Assembly: GCF_003946865.1 (NCBI RefSeq) | Contig: NZ_QXTH01000004.1 | Location: 124,001 to 188,000, forward strand | DNA from: Antribacter gilvus | Lineage (GTDB): Bacteria; Actinomycetota; Actinomycetes; Actinomycetales; Cellulomonadaceae | DNA: 64,000 bases | Reading direction: 5' to 3' | In this document: positions 41,286-49,196 of the stretch, piece after piece | Numbering within the stretch: the stretch's first letter is position 1 | How the letters are laid out: each line of letters opens with the position of its first letter | Translations under genes and position numbers: made by a program | Notes under the pieces: model-generated | Database searches by the model: none | Told to the model about the DNA's origin: nothing | The model's input: only the letters and a program-made list of their open reading frames with translations

Positions 41286-42053
41286 ATGGGCTTCCTCGAC
41301 CGACTTCTCGGGCGCGAGCCGCGCGACAGCACGACGGGCGGAGACCGCACGACGGGCCGCGACAGCACGACCGGCGCAGACCGGCGGGTTGCCTACCAGC
41401 CGCAGGACGCTCCCGCCTACGGTTCCGCCGCGGCAACCGGCCGCAGCGAGGACGAGGTCGCCGTCGAGCGCTACAAGTACCTCCTGCGCACGGCGCCGCC
41501 GGACGCCGTCGAGGAGGCGCACGCCGAGGCGTTCGCAAACCTCACCCCTGAGCAGCGCCGCCAGGTGCTCACCCAGCTGTCCGAGCAGGTTCCCCAGTCC
41601 GAGCGCACGACGGCGGACGACCCGCGCTCGCTCGCCCGCATGGCGACGCGCGCGGAGGTGCGCAACCCCGGGACCCTGCTGAACACGTTCGGCGGTCAGG
41701 GGCGGCCCGGGGCGCAGGGCGGGTTCGGCGGCGGCGGGCCGGGATTCGGCGCCATGGTGGGCGGGAGCCTGCTCGGCACGATCGCCGGTGTCGTGATCGG
41801 CTCGGCGATCGCGGACGCGATGTTCGGGCCCGAGTTCGGTGACCCGGGCCAGGACTTCGCCGGTGGCGAGGCCGGGACGGAGGCGGGCGCCGAGGGCGAC
41901 CCCGGTGCTGACCCCGGTGCTGACCCGGGCGCCGACGCTGGGGCCGGCGACGTCGCGGCCGAGGGCGACGGCGGCGGGTTCGGCGGAGGCGACTTCGGCG
42001 GCGACTTCGGCGGGGGCGACTTCGGCGGGGACTTCGGCGGCGGGGACTTCTAG
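41286..42053 (+). CDS. Gly-zipper membrane protein with Gly/Asp/Phe repeat tail, unknown function
   Basis: A 255-residue protein similar in layout to actinobacterial proteins often mislabelled as cation-transporting ATPases. Residues 50-125 form a helical domain (VERYKYLLRTAPPDAVEEAHAE, NLTPEQRRQVL). A Gly-rich hydrophobic segment (about 148-182, MVGGSLLGTIAGVVIGSAIAD) could cross the membrane. Then come Gly/Asp/Ala-rich repeats and a tail of GGGDFGGDF units to the end. No ATPase motif exists. The N-terminal 30 residues contain STTG/RTTG repeats. The ATG follows AAGGGCACG weakly. Function is unknown. Confidence 0.7.
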   Translation: MGFLDRLLGREPRDSTTGGDRTTGRDSTTGADRRVAYQPQDAPAYGSAAATGRSEDEVAVERYKYLLRTAPPDAVEEAHAEAFANLTPEQRRQVLTQLSEQVPQSERTTADDPRSLARMATRAEVRNPGTLLNTFGGQGRPGAQGGFGGGGPGFGAMVGGSLLGTIAGVVIGSAIADAMFGPEFGDPGQDFAGGEAGTEAGAEGDPGADPGADPGADAGAGDVAAEGDGGGFGGGDFGGDFGGGDFGGDFGGGDF

Positions 42054-42088
42054 GTCGGATCGCTACGGCCGGGCCGACGGGTGGACCG

Positions 42089-45000
42089 TCAGGCCCGGCC
42101 TGTCAGCGCGAGGAACGCGCCCAGGTCCTCGGCGCCCTCGACGGTGTGCGGCCAGAACTCGGTGAGGTCCGGTGAGTGCACCACGACGGCGCACCACTGG
42201 CCCCGCGACACCGCCACGTTGATGCGGTGCCGGTCGAGGAGGAAGCCCATCCCCCGCGTGACGTCGTGCGGCGAGGAGGCCGCGAGCGTCACGACGACGA
42301 CGGGCGCCTCCCGGCCCTGGAAGAGGTCGACGGTCCCCACCTCCGTGCTGCCGAGACCAGCGTCGGCGAGCGCCCGCCGCACTGTCGTGACCTGGGCGTT
42401 GTACGGCGCCACGACGATGACGTCCTGTGCCTCGAGGGGCCGTGAGGGCGCATCGTCGTCCCGCCAGCCGCGGCCCACGACCGCCTGTACCTGCCGGACC
42501 ACCTCGGCCGCCTCCTCGGGCGAGGCCACGACGTTGCCGGCGTGCGGGACCCGCACGGTGCGCACCCCCGACGGCACCCCGTCGAGCGTCCTGCGGGCCG
42601 CTCTGGGGTGGGCGGCGAGCCGGTCCTCGTAGGACAGGCGGGAGACCGCGGCGCACAGGTCGGGGTGCATCCGCCACGACACGTCGAGGAAGTACCCCAG
42701 GTGGGCGGGGAGCACGTCGTGGCCGCCGGCCACCCACCCGAGCGCCGATCCCTCCACACCCTCGGGGTGCAGGCCCTGGCTGACCTGTGGAAGCTGCTGT
42801 GGATCGCCGAGGAGCAGCAGGTTCCGCGCCGCTCGGCCGACTGCCACGGCGTCCGCGAGCGCGAACTGACCGGCCTCGTCCACGACGAGCAGGTCGAGAC
42901 CCTCCGTGGGCCACCTGCGCGCGTCGGCGAAGTCCCAGGCGGTGCCGCCCACCACGCACCCGTCGGCGCGGTGCGCCTCGGCGAACGCCGCCAGCTCCGC
43001 GTTGCCGAGCTCCGTCCAGGGGACCGGCGTGCCGACCTCCGCAGCCGTACCCGTTCGCTTCTTCTTCGCGACGCGTTCCGCCGGGAGCCCCGCCTTGCCG
43101 ACCACCGCCCGGAGGAGGTTCTCCACGGCAGAGTGCGACTGGGCGACGACTCCGACCCGCATCCCGTGCTCGCTGACCAGCCGGGCGATGACGTGCGAGC
43201 TCACGTGGGTCTTTCCGGTCCCGGGCGGGCCCTGTACGGCCAGGGTGGTGCGGTCGAGCCGGAGCGCGGCCTGGTAGACGGCCTCGGCGAGCGGGTCCAC
43301 GGCGCCTCCCGCGCCGGGATGCTCCGGCCGCGGCAGGGCGCCTCCCGCCACCAGTGTCGGCGGGACCCGCCGCAGCAGGTCCGTCACGGCGTTGCGCGGG
43401 AGGCCGCCGGTGCGGTCCCACACGTCGAGCGCCTCGCGGGCCGTGTCCTCGACAGACTGCTCCTGTGCGTCGTGCCGTGGGCCCGCCGCGACGGCGAGCG
43501 CCATCGGCGGGTTGTCGTAGCAGGCGTCCTCGACCGCGAGCCCGTCGGGAAGGCGGCGGGGCAGCCGTTCCGCGACCGTCAGGACCGAGAGGGCAGGGTC
43601 GTGCGGGTGCGGGGCGACCGCGAGGATCTCCGCCCGCGAGTGGCACACCCGGAACGCCCCGGGTCCCGGCTCCCCCAGAGCCGCGGGCAGCGGCGGCTCG
43701 TAGAGCACGTTCACGGTGGCCCCGACCCCGAGCTCAGCCCCCTCGGCGAGCCGCCCTTCGAGCGCGACCACCCGGCCCCGCGACTGGCGGCCCTCCTGCG
43801 AGGCCCACGGGGTGACCACCTCGGAGCGTTCCACGTGGAACCAGGACCTGCGGCTGGGCCACTCGTCCACCGGCTGCTCGAGCCGGGCGAAGTGGGCCTG
43901 CCAGAAGGGCTTCTCCTCCCGGCGGTAGTAGTTCACCGCCGCCCCCAGCACGGCCAGCGCCCGCGTGTCGGCGTCCCGCTCGTCCACGCCCTCGGCTCGT
44001 CGCTCGGCGTCGCGGACGGACACCCGTTCCCGCACCGCCGTCTCGAGGGCCTCGCGGCGCACCCTGGCCTCGTTGGGGGGCCGGACCGGCGTGGCGTCCC
44101 CCTCCACGTCCGTGCCCGCCTGCCTGTCGATGCGGTCGTCGAGCGTCACCGCCTGCGGGTGTGCCGGTGGAGACCCGTACACCTGCGCCCTCGCCCGGCG
44201 GAGCCAGCCGAGCAGCTCGAGCGTGGAGTCGCAGTCGTACCGGTTGTACTCGGTGATGGCTGTCCGCAGGTCCTCCGCCGCGGCGACCTCACCGGCCTCC
44301 CGGTGCGCCGTGTAGGTCGCGAACGCGACCACGGAGGCCCCGCCGTCGGTCACCTCGCCCGTGCGCTTCTGCCCCATGTAGAGCGGCTCGAGCTTCTTGA
44401 TGGAGCGGGACCGGCCCGAGATCCGCACGCTCTGCCGCACCACGGCGAAGAGGTCGACGAGGACGCCCTCGCGCAGCAGGTCGTCCACAGCCTCCTCGCA
44501 GACGCCGTGCCGGGCTGCGAGCGAGAGCAGGTGCGTCTTCTCGTAGGGCGCGTAGTGGTAGACGTGCAGGCCTGGGTACCGCTCACGGCGACGACGCAGG
44601 TAGTCCACGAAGTCGACGAGCGCCTGCTTCTCCTGCTCCAGGTCGTCGGCCCAGAAGCCCACGAAGGGCGGCGATCCCGCTGGGGCGCGCCACACCGTCC
44701 GCGCGCCCGGCGCCTCCGTCCACTCGCTGCCGGAGCGCACCACCAGGCCGAAGAGGTAGTCGAGCCCGTAGGCGCGGCCCGGGTCCTCCCACAGCGGGTC
44801 GCCCTCGAAGTCGAAGAACACGTCCCCCTCGTCGGCCGGGGGCAGGCGGTCGACCGCCTGTGGCGACGTCAGCAGCCACCGCAGCTCCCCGCCCTCCACA
44901 GGTACCGACCCATGGCCCTGCTCGACGCCGAGCTGCAGGCGGGCCTGCAGGCGCAGGCCGTCGAACGCACCCGCCGACATCCCCTCGGGCGCCTCCTGCG

Positions 45001-45847
45001 CCACCGCCAGCTCGTCGATGGTGCGGATTCCCGCCGAGGCGAGGCGCGCCTGCTGCGTCACATAGACGCCGCCCACCGTGAGGACGTCCCGGTGCGCCTC
45101 CGCCTCAGCGGCACAGACCTCGCAGCGACCACAGGCCCGGTACCGCTCGTCCCCCCAGGCGGCCGGGGCGTCGTCGGTCACGTGCTCGGAGAGGATCGCG
45201 AGCATCCGCTCACGCCTCTGCCGGAGCAGGGGCAGCAGGTCGGCGAGGCGGTGCGACGACGGCACACCCGTGCCCAGCACGAGGTGCACGTGCTCGGTGG
45301 GGTCGACGTGCGCGGCGCGCAGCTGGTCCGCGTAGGCGGCGAGCTGCAGCAGCGCCGTGACCTTGGCGCGGCGGGCGAGCTTGGTGTCGTGCACCGCGTA
45401 CCGGGGCGTGCGGACGCCTCGGGTCTCGCGGCCCGGGAGGTCCTCGCGGACCAGGAAGTCGGCCCGGCCGTAGAAGCTGCCGTCGAAGAAGCTGGCCTGA
45501 TAGACCACGTCGACGCCGGCCTCGATCGCCACGAGCGTGGCGTCGTGCGCCTCCCCGAGCCGCTCGGCGGTGGTGCGCCCGGCCGGCGGCACCTCGTACA
45601 CCCCCGGGCCGAGCCCGTCGGACCGGCCGTAGCGGGCCACAAGGTCGTCGAGCACCCTGGCCTCGTGCGCGGCCCCCAGCTCCGCCGTGCGAGCCAGCAT
45701 CTCGTCCTCTGTGGGACCCTGGCGCGGGACCCGGCCGAGCAGCTCGTCCATCCGGCGCAGCAGGCGCAGCTCACACTCGGCGGCCACAACGAGGTCACTG
45801 GCCGAGTGCACGAGCGTGGCAGGCTGGTCCCGCTCCAGGAGGAACAT
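42089..45847 (-). CDS. TM0106-type RecB-like nuclease fused to SF1 (UPF1/DNA2-like) helicase
   Basis: A 1252-residue fusion. The N-terminal 500 residues are a TM0106-type RecB nuclease: FYGRADFLVRE and RYAVHDTKLARRAK give the acidic and Lys residues of the PD-(D/E)XK site, and RACGRCEVCAAEA supplies the Cys residues of an iron-sulfur-like cluster. A second RNase H-like domain follows (DVFFDFEGDPLW, YNRYDCDSTLELL). The C-terminal part is an SF1B helicase: Walker A QGPPGTGKTH near residue 870, VVDEAGQFALAD near 985, LLLGDPQQLPQV, and late motifs DLFQGREAPVVVVT and NVAVSRGQ. It probably acts in DNA or R-loop processing. These genes occur alone in many actinobacteria; no phage-defence partner is visible. 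Confidence 0.85.
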   Translation of the reverse strand: MFLLERDQPATLVHSASDLVVAAECELRLLRRMDELLGRVPRQGPTEDEMLARTAELGAAHEARVLDDLVARYGRSDGLGPGVYEVPPAGRTTAERLGEAHDATLVAIEAGVDVVYQASFFDGSFYGRADFLVREDLPGRETRGVRTPRYAVHDTKLARRAKVTALLQLAAYADQLRAAHVDPTEHVHLVLGTGVPSSHRLADLLPLLRQRRERMLAILSEHVTDDAPAAWGDERYRACGRCEVCAAEAEAHRDVLTVGGVYVTQQARLASAGIRTIDELAVAQEAPEGMSAGAFDGLRLQARLQLGVEQGHGSVPVEGGELRWLLTSPQAVDRLPPADEGDVFFDFEGDPLWEDPGRAYGLDYLFGLVVRSGSEWTEAPGARTVWRAPAGSPPFVGFWADDLEQEKQALVDFVDYLRRRRERYPGLHVYHYAPYEKTHLLSLAARHGVCEEAVDDLLREGVLVDLFAVVRQSVRISGRSRSIKKLEPLYMGQKRTGEVTDGGASVVAFATYTAHREAGEVAAAEDLRTAITEYNRYDCDSTLELLGWLRRARAQVYGSPPAHPQAVTLDDRIDRQAGTDVEGDATPVRPPNEARVRREALETAVRERVSVRDAERRAEGVDERDADTRALAVLGAAVNYYRREEKPFWQAHFARLEQPVDEWPSRRSWFHVERSEVVTPWASQEGRQSRGRVVALEGRLAEGAELGVGATVNVLYEPPLPAALGEPGPGAFRVCHSRAEILAVAPHPHDPALSVLTVAERLPRRLPDGLAVEDACYDNPPMALAVAAGPRHDAQEQSVEDTAREALDVWDRTGGLPRNAVTDLLRRVPPTLVAGGALPRPEHPGAGGAVDPLAEAVYQAALRLDRTTLAVQGPPGTGKTHVSSHVIARLVSEHGMRVGVVAQSHSAVENLLRAVVGKAGLPAERVAKKKRTGTAAEVGTPVPWTELGNAELAAFAEAHRADGCVVGGTAWDFADARRWPTEGLDLLVVDEAGQFALADAVAVGRAARNLLLLGDPQQLPQVSQGLHPEGVEGSALGWVAGGHDVLPAHLGYFLDVSWRMHPDLCAAVSRLSYEDRLAAHPRAARRTLDGVPSGVRTVRVPHAGNVVASPEEAAEVVRQVQAVVGRGWRDDDAPSRPLEAQDVIVVAPYNAQVTTVRRALADAGLGSTEVGTVDLFQGREAPVVVVTLAASSPHDVTRGMGFLLDRHRINVAVSRGQWCAVVVHSPDLTEFWPHTVEGAEDLGAFLALTGRA

Positions 45848-45894
45848 GTCCCAGGTCTACCAGTGACCTCTGACACACCGCCTACCCAAGACAC

Positions 45895-45962
45895 GATAAA
45901 AATGTCCGGTTCGCGCCAGTGGCCCCTGGCGCGAACGGCCCCACATGGCCGATAGTGGGGCC
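45895..45962 (+). promoter_or_regulatory. AT-rich -10-like site and double-hairpin leader of the excalibur gene
   Basis: GATAAAAAT (45895-45903) is the most AT-rich point of the gap and may be the -10. Two hairpins follow directly: 11 bp (45909-45919 with 45926-45936) and 8 bp (45937-45944 with 45955-45962). The Shine-Dalgarno GAAGGAG at 45974-45980 comes next, so both would lie in the 5' leader. Confidence 0.45.
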
Positions 45963-45985
45963 CGCACCGATCTGAAGGAGTGACC

Positions 45986-47227
45986 ATGGCCGTGCGCTTC
46001 AACCCGCCGCCGGGTTGGCAAGTGCCCCCAGGCTTCCGTCCGGACGCGAGCTGGACCCCCGACCCGGCCTGGCCACCGGCTCCACCCGGGTGGGAGTACT
46101 GGGTGGACGAGCCGACGTCCACACCGCCGCCACCGCCTGCCCCGAGCGAGGCCCCCACGATGGTGGGCGGGCCCGCGCTCGTGAGCGGCCCCGCCGGTGG
46201 ACCTGGCGGGCCCTCCCCCGCCTCGTCCCCAGCCGGACGGCGCGAGGAGACGCGGACCCAGTCCATCCAGGTGGTCGCCCCGCCCGCCGCCACGTACGCG
46301 CCGGCAGCGGCGAGCCACCCGCAGGCCGACGCGACCATGACCATGGCCCCGATCCGCATGGCACCCGGCCAGCCGATTCCGGGCCAGTACGCACCGGGGC
46401 AGCCTGCCTCCGGCCAGCCGATGGGCGCCCCCGGCGGGTACGGCCCGCCGCCGCCTGGTCCGTACGGTCCCGGACAGCCCATGCCGGGCCAGGGCATGCC
46501 GGGCCAGTACGGCCCCGGGCAGCCGATGCCCAGCCAGTACGGGCAGGGTCCATACGGGTCCGGCCAGCCGATGGGCGGCGAGCCGGGTCAGCCGCGCGGC
46601 ATCGTGGCAGCCGGCCAGGGGATGCTCCGCGCCCTGCGTGGTGGAGGGACGCCTGCCCGGCCTCCGGAGGGTGCACGACCGGCCGGCCCAGGAGGCCCCA
46701 TGGGCCCCGGCGGCCCTGCTGGCCCCCGGCCTGCCGGGCCGGGCGCACGCCCCGCCAGCACCCGCCCGGGAGGCGGGCTCCTCGCCGGCGTGGGCGTGGC
46801 CGGCGTGGCGCTCGGCGTGATCATCGGCACGATCGTCATGGCAGGCTCGACGGCCGACGCGAACCAGAAGATCCAGGACGCCCAGGCGATGGTCTCGACG
46901 GTCGACGAGCGCGAGGCGGAGATCACCGCCTCGCAGCAACAGCTCGACGAGCAGAAGTCGGCCCTCGCCCAGCGTGAGGCGGACCTCATGGCCCGCGAGA
47001 CGGCGCTCACCGCCAAGAACGCCGAGCTCGACGCGAAGGAAGCGGATCTCGCCAACAAGGAGAACGAACAGCAGCAGGACGACGACAACAACGACCAGCA
47101 AGCCTGGTACTGGGACTGCAAGCAGGCCCGCGACGCGGGCGTGACGCCGATCAAGCAGGGTGACCCCGGCTACCGGCGGGCGCTCGACGGGAATGGCAAC
47201 GGCATCGCCTGCGAGCAGAACGAGTAG
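45986..47227 (+). CDS. Pro/Gly-rich membrane protein with C-terminal excalibur calcium-binding domain
   Basis: A 413-residue protein. The first 40 residues hold PPGW repeats (NPPPGWQVPPGF, PAPPGWEYW) like those of DUF2510-type proteins. A long low-complexity part rich in Gly/Pro/Gln follows with QPMPGQ-type repeats (about 125-260). One transmembrane helix is at about 268-290 (GVGVAGVALGVIIGTIVMAG), then an outward coiled coil (about 295-365) with heptad Glu/Ala/Lys, and finally an excalibur domain ending YRRALDGNGNGIACE, whose D-x-N-x-N-G loop can bind calcium. It is probably a cell-surface protein with a cytoplasmic proline tail. The ATG follows GAAGGAG at 5 nt. Confidence 0.8.
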   Translation: MAVRFNPPPGWQVPPGFRPDASWTPDPAWPPAPPGWEYWVDEPTSTPPPPPAPSEAPTMVGGPALVSGPAGGPGGPSPASSPAGRREETRTQSIQVVAPPAATYAPAAASHPQADATMTMAPIRMAPGQPIPGQYAPGQPASGQPMGAPGGYGPPPPGPYGPGQPMPGQGMPGQYGPGQPMPSQYGQGPYGSGQPMGGEPGQPRGIVAAGQGMLRALRGGGTPARPPEGARPAGPGGPMGPGGPAGPRPAGPGARPASTRPGGGLLAGVGVAGVALGVIIGTIVMAGSTADANQKIQDAQAMVSTVDEREAEITASQQQLDEQKSALAQREADLMARETALTAKNAELDAKEADLANKENEQQQDDDNNDQQAWYWDCKQARDAGVTPIKQGDPGYRRALDGNGNGIACEQNE

Positions 47228-47240
47228 CCTCCCCCCGCAG

Positions 47241-47304
47241 CGCTGTGGGTACGCAGATGGTCGCCCTCCTGGCTCGGAGGGCGACCATCTGCGTACCCAC
47301 AGCG
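47241..47304. terminator. Perfect 29-bp inverted repeat between convergent genes
   Basis: Arms at 47241-47269 and 47276-47304 are exact complements over 29 bp with a 6-nt loop (TGGCTC). It begins 13 bp after the excalibur gene stop and ends 20 bp before the end of the convergent anti-sigma-like gene. It has no U-run. Confidence 0.8.
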
Positions 47305-47323
47305 GGACCGGGCGGGAGCGGGA

Positions 47324-48472
47324 TCAGTCGGCAGCGACCCGCTCGTGGGTAATCACTGACTCCGGGCCGGTCACGTCCAGCAGGCACGCGTACCACGTGC
47401 CCGCGTCCACACCGTCCGGCGGGATCGGGGAGACGACCTCCCACGAGGTCACCTCCCACGCACTGCCCCGCTGGGTCATGCAGAGGCGCATGGCGTTGAC
47501 GCGGCTCGTCTCCGACCCGTCCTCGGTCATGGCGATCAGCTGGGTGACGGTCTCGTCCACGGTGCGAGGAGGCGTCGGCGTGACCTGCCGCGTCGCGGGA
47601 TCGTACGTCACGGCACAACCCGGCTCCACATCGCACGACGACGTGCCCCAGCTGTAGTCATGGGGGTCGCTGCCCGCCGAGACGACGAGCATCCCCCGGG
47701 GCCGGGCCGGAGCCACGCCCTCGAGCTCCACCGCGTAGAGGGCCTCAGGCGGAGCGTCGAACACGATGAAATCGTCGACCTGCACGGCACGCGTCGTCGT
47801 GCCGTCGGCAGCCGGGACGGGCTGGTCGAGCACGAGGAAGTGCTCGTTCAGCGAGTACCCAGGTCCCAGCGGCATCGGTTGTCCGACCATCACCACACCT
47901 CGGCCGTCAGGCCGGGAGATCTCGACGTTCCCGCGGCCGCGCCACACCTCGGTACCCGCCTGTTCACCACGGGCGAGGGCCTGGAGGTCGGACGCGTCAC
48001 CCGCGATCACACGCTTCTCCGTGATCCGCGGCTGCCCGCCGACGTCCGCGAACGACAGCTCGAGCAGGAAGGTCTCGTGGTCGGCCCAGGCGTCGAGGCC
48101 CAGGTCCACCACCACCGTGTTGTCGTCCACCCGGTAGGACGCGCTCTCCGCCACCTGCCGGATGCCCGGCGCCGCCTGGGTCGTGCGGACCAGCTCGGTC
48201 CCGATCATCCCGCTCAGCAGGCCGGGCCCCGCCGAGGAGCCCACGAGCGCACCCTCGGCAAGCCCTGGCAGCCCCGGCAGCACGCCGGGCAGCGAGACCG
48301 CCGCCCCCAGGCCCACGGAGCCGACGGCGCACGCCGTGACGAGACCTATCGCACCGCGGTGGAGCGCAGCCTTTCGGCGGCTGGAGCGCAGCACCTGGTC
48401 GAGGTCCAGGTTCGACGGCGGCACCGCCGCGAACGCCTCCGACCGCACCTGCTCCACGAAAGAATCGTTCAT
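47324..48472 (-). CDS. Membrane protein paired with ECF sigma factor, putative anti-sigma factor (copy 1)
   Basis: A 382-residue single-pass membrane protein. A short cytoplasmic part (1-37, LDLDQVLRSSRRKAALHRG) precedes one transmembrane helix (about 38-62), and the large outer domain has Cys residues in SSCDVEPGCAV, RLCMTQ and WYACLLD that could pair. It lacks the HxxxCxxC zinc motif of classic anti-sigma factors. Its ATG overlaps the sigma gene stop by 4 bp (ATGA), so the two are translationally coupled, which is the main ground for an anti-sigma or sensor role. The frame is open upstream, but the overlap fixes the start at 48472. Confidence 0.72.
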   Translation of the reverse strand: MNDSFVEQVRSEAFAAVPPSNLDLDQVLRSSRRKAALHRGAIGLVTACAVGSVGLGAAVSLPGVLPGLPGLAEGALVGSSAGPGLLSGMIGTELVRTTQAAPGIRQVAESASYRVDDNTVVVDLGLDAWADHETFLLELSFADVGGQPRITEKRVIAGDASDLQALARGEQAGTEVWRGRGNVEISRPDGRGVVMVGQPMPLGPGYSLNEHFLVLDQPVPAADGTTTRAVQVDDFIVFDAPPEALYAVELEGVAPARPRGMLVVSAGSDPHDYSWGTSSCDVEPGCAVTYDPATRQVTPTPPRTVDETVTQLIAMTEDGSETSRVNAMRLCMTQRGSAWEVTSWEVVSPIPPDGVDAGTWYACLLDVTGPESVITHERVAAD

Positions 48473-49032
48473 CGCGCACCACCTAGGGATTGAAGGTCGA
48501 GCATCGCGCGCAGGTGGGCGAGCGCCCGCGACGCGGTGGACTTGACCGTCCCGACAGGGATCCCGAGCTCGTGGGACACCTCCGCCTCGGACAGGTCGAG
48601 CAGGTGCCGCAGCACCACGACGCGCCGCTGCTTGAGCGGCAGGCGCAGCAGCGCCCGCACCACGGCGTCGCGGTCGTCCACGGTGCCCGACGCCGGTCGC
48701 TCGCCCCGTGCGGTCGTGTGCGGCAGGCCGTCGGGCCCGGTGAGCACCTCGCGGCGCGTGCGACGCCAGGTGTCGATCCGGAGGTTGGCCAGCACCCGTC
48801 GCGCGTACGCGAGCGGGTCGCCGTCCCGGGCCTTGTGCCACGACCGGTAGGTACGCTCGAACGCCTGCTGGGTGAGCTCCTCGGCCCGGTGGGCATCCCC
48901 GCACAGGAGATAGGCCATGCGGTGCAGCGGGTCCTTCGCGGCACGCATGAACTCTGTGAACTCCGCGTTGCGGCTCGCGTGCGTCACTCGCACGACGACG
49001 TCGTGGTCATCCCCGGCCGCGTCGTCGTCCAT
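48469..49032 (-). CDS. SigE-family ECF RNA polymerase sigma factor (copy 1)
   Basis: A 187-residue ECF sigma factor. Region 2 includes DPLHRMAYLLCGDAHRAEEL and QQAFERTYRSW; region 4 includes LPLKQRRVVVLRHLLDLSE and the HTH EVSHELGIPVGTVKSTASRAL. I chose the ATG at 49032 (MDDDAAGDD), since upstream sequence in the same frame is unlike any sigma factor and TACTCT lies 8 nt before that ATG on the minus strand. It belongs to the SigE-family group of actinobacteria. The downstream membrane protein probably holds it inactive. Confidence 0.88.
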   Translation of the reverse strand: MDDDAAGDDHDVVVRVTHASRNAEFTEFMRAAKDPLHRMAYLLCGDAHRAEELTQQAFERTYRSWHKARDGDPLAYARRVLANLRIDTWRRTRREVLTGPDGLPHTTARGERPASGTVDDRDAVVRALLRLPLKQRRVVVLRHLLDLSEAEVSHELGIPVGTVKSTASRALAHLRAMLDLQSLGGAR

Positions 49033-49144
49033 GGTCGTGGAGAGTACGTGGCCGGGGGGCGACGCCAGATCCACAGGCACGTCGAGGGGAATCACCACCG
49101 CCCTGTGGGCGGGCCTTCCCGTGGTCACTGTCACGAGCGGAACA

Positions 49145-49182
49145 CGCAGCACCCCGGCGGAAGGTTCCACCGGGGTGCTGCG
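49145..49182 (-). terminator. 13-bp hairpin after the second anti-sigma-like gene
   Basis: CGCAGCACCCCGG (49145-49157) and CCGGGGTGCTGCG (49170-49182) form a perfect stem with a 12-nt loop, 14 bp after the stop at 49197. It separates the two sigma/membrane-protein pairs into different transcripts. Confidence 0.75.
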
Positions 49183-49196
49183 AGCAGTGCGCCACG

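Noticed and set aside
42089-45847. Phage-defence system around the nuclease-helicase fusion
   Set aside because: The fusion resembles defence helicases, but neighbours (excalibur protein, Gly-rich protein, csp) are ordinary and TM0106-type genes occur alone in many actinobacteria.
42542-45955. 1137-codon plus-strand frame opposite the nuclease-helicase gene
   Set aside because: Despite its length it has no recognisable domain, and its codon pattern mirrors the helicase gene.
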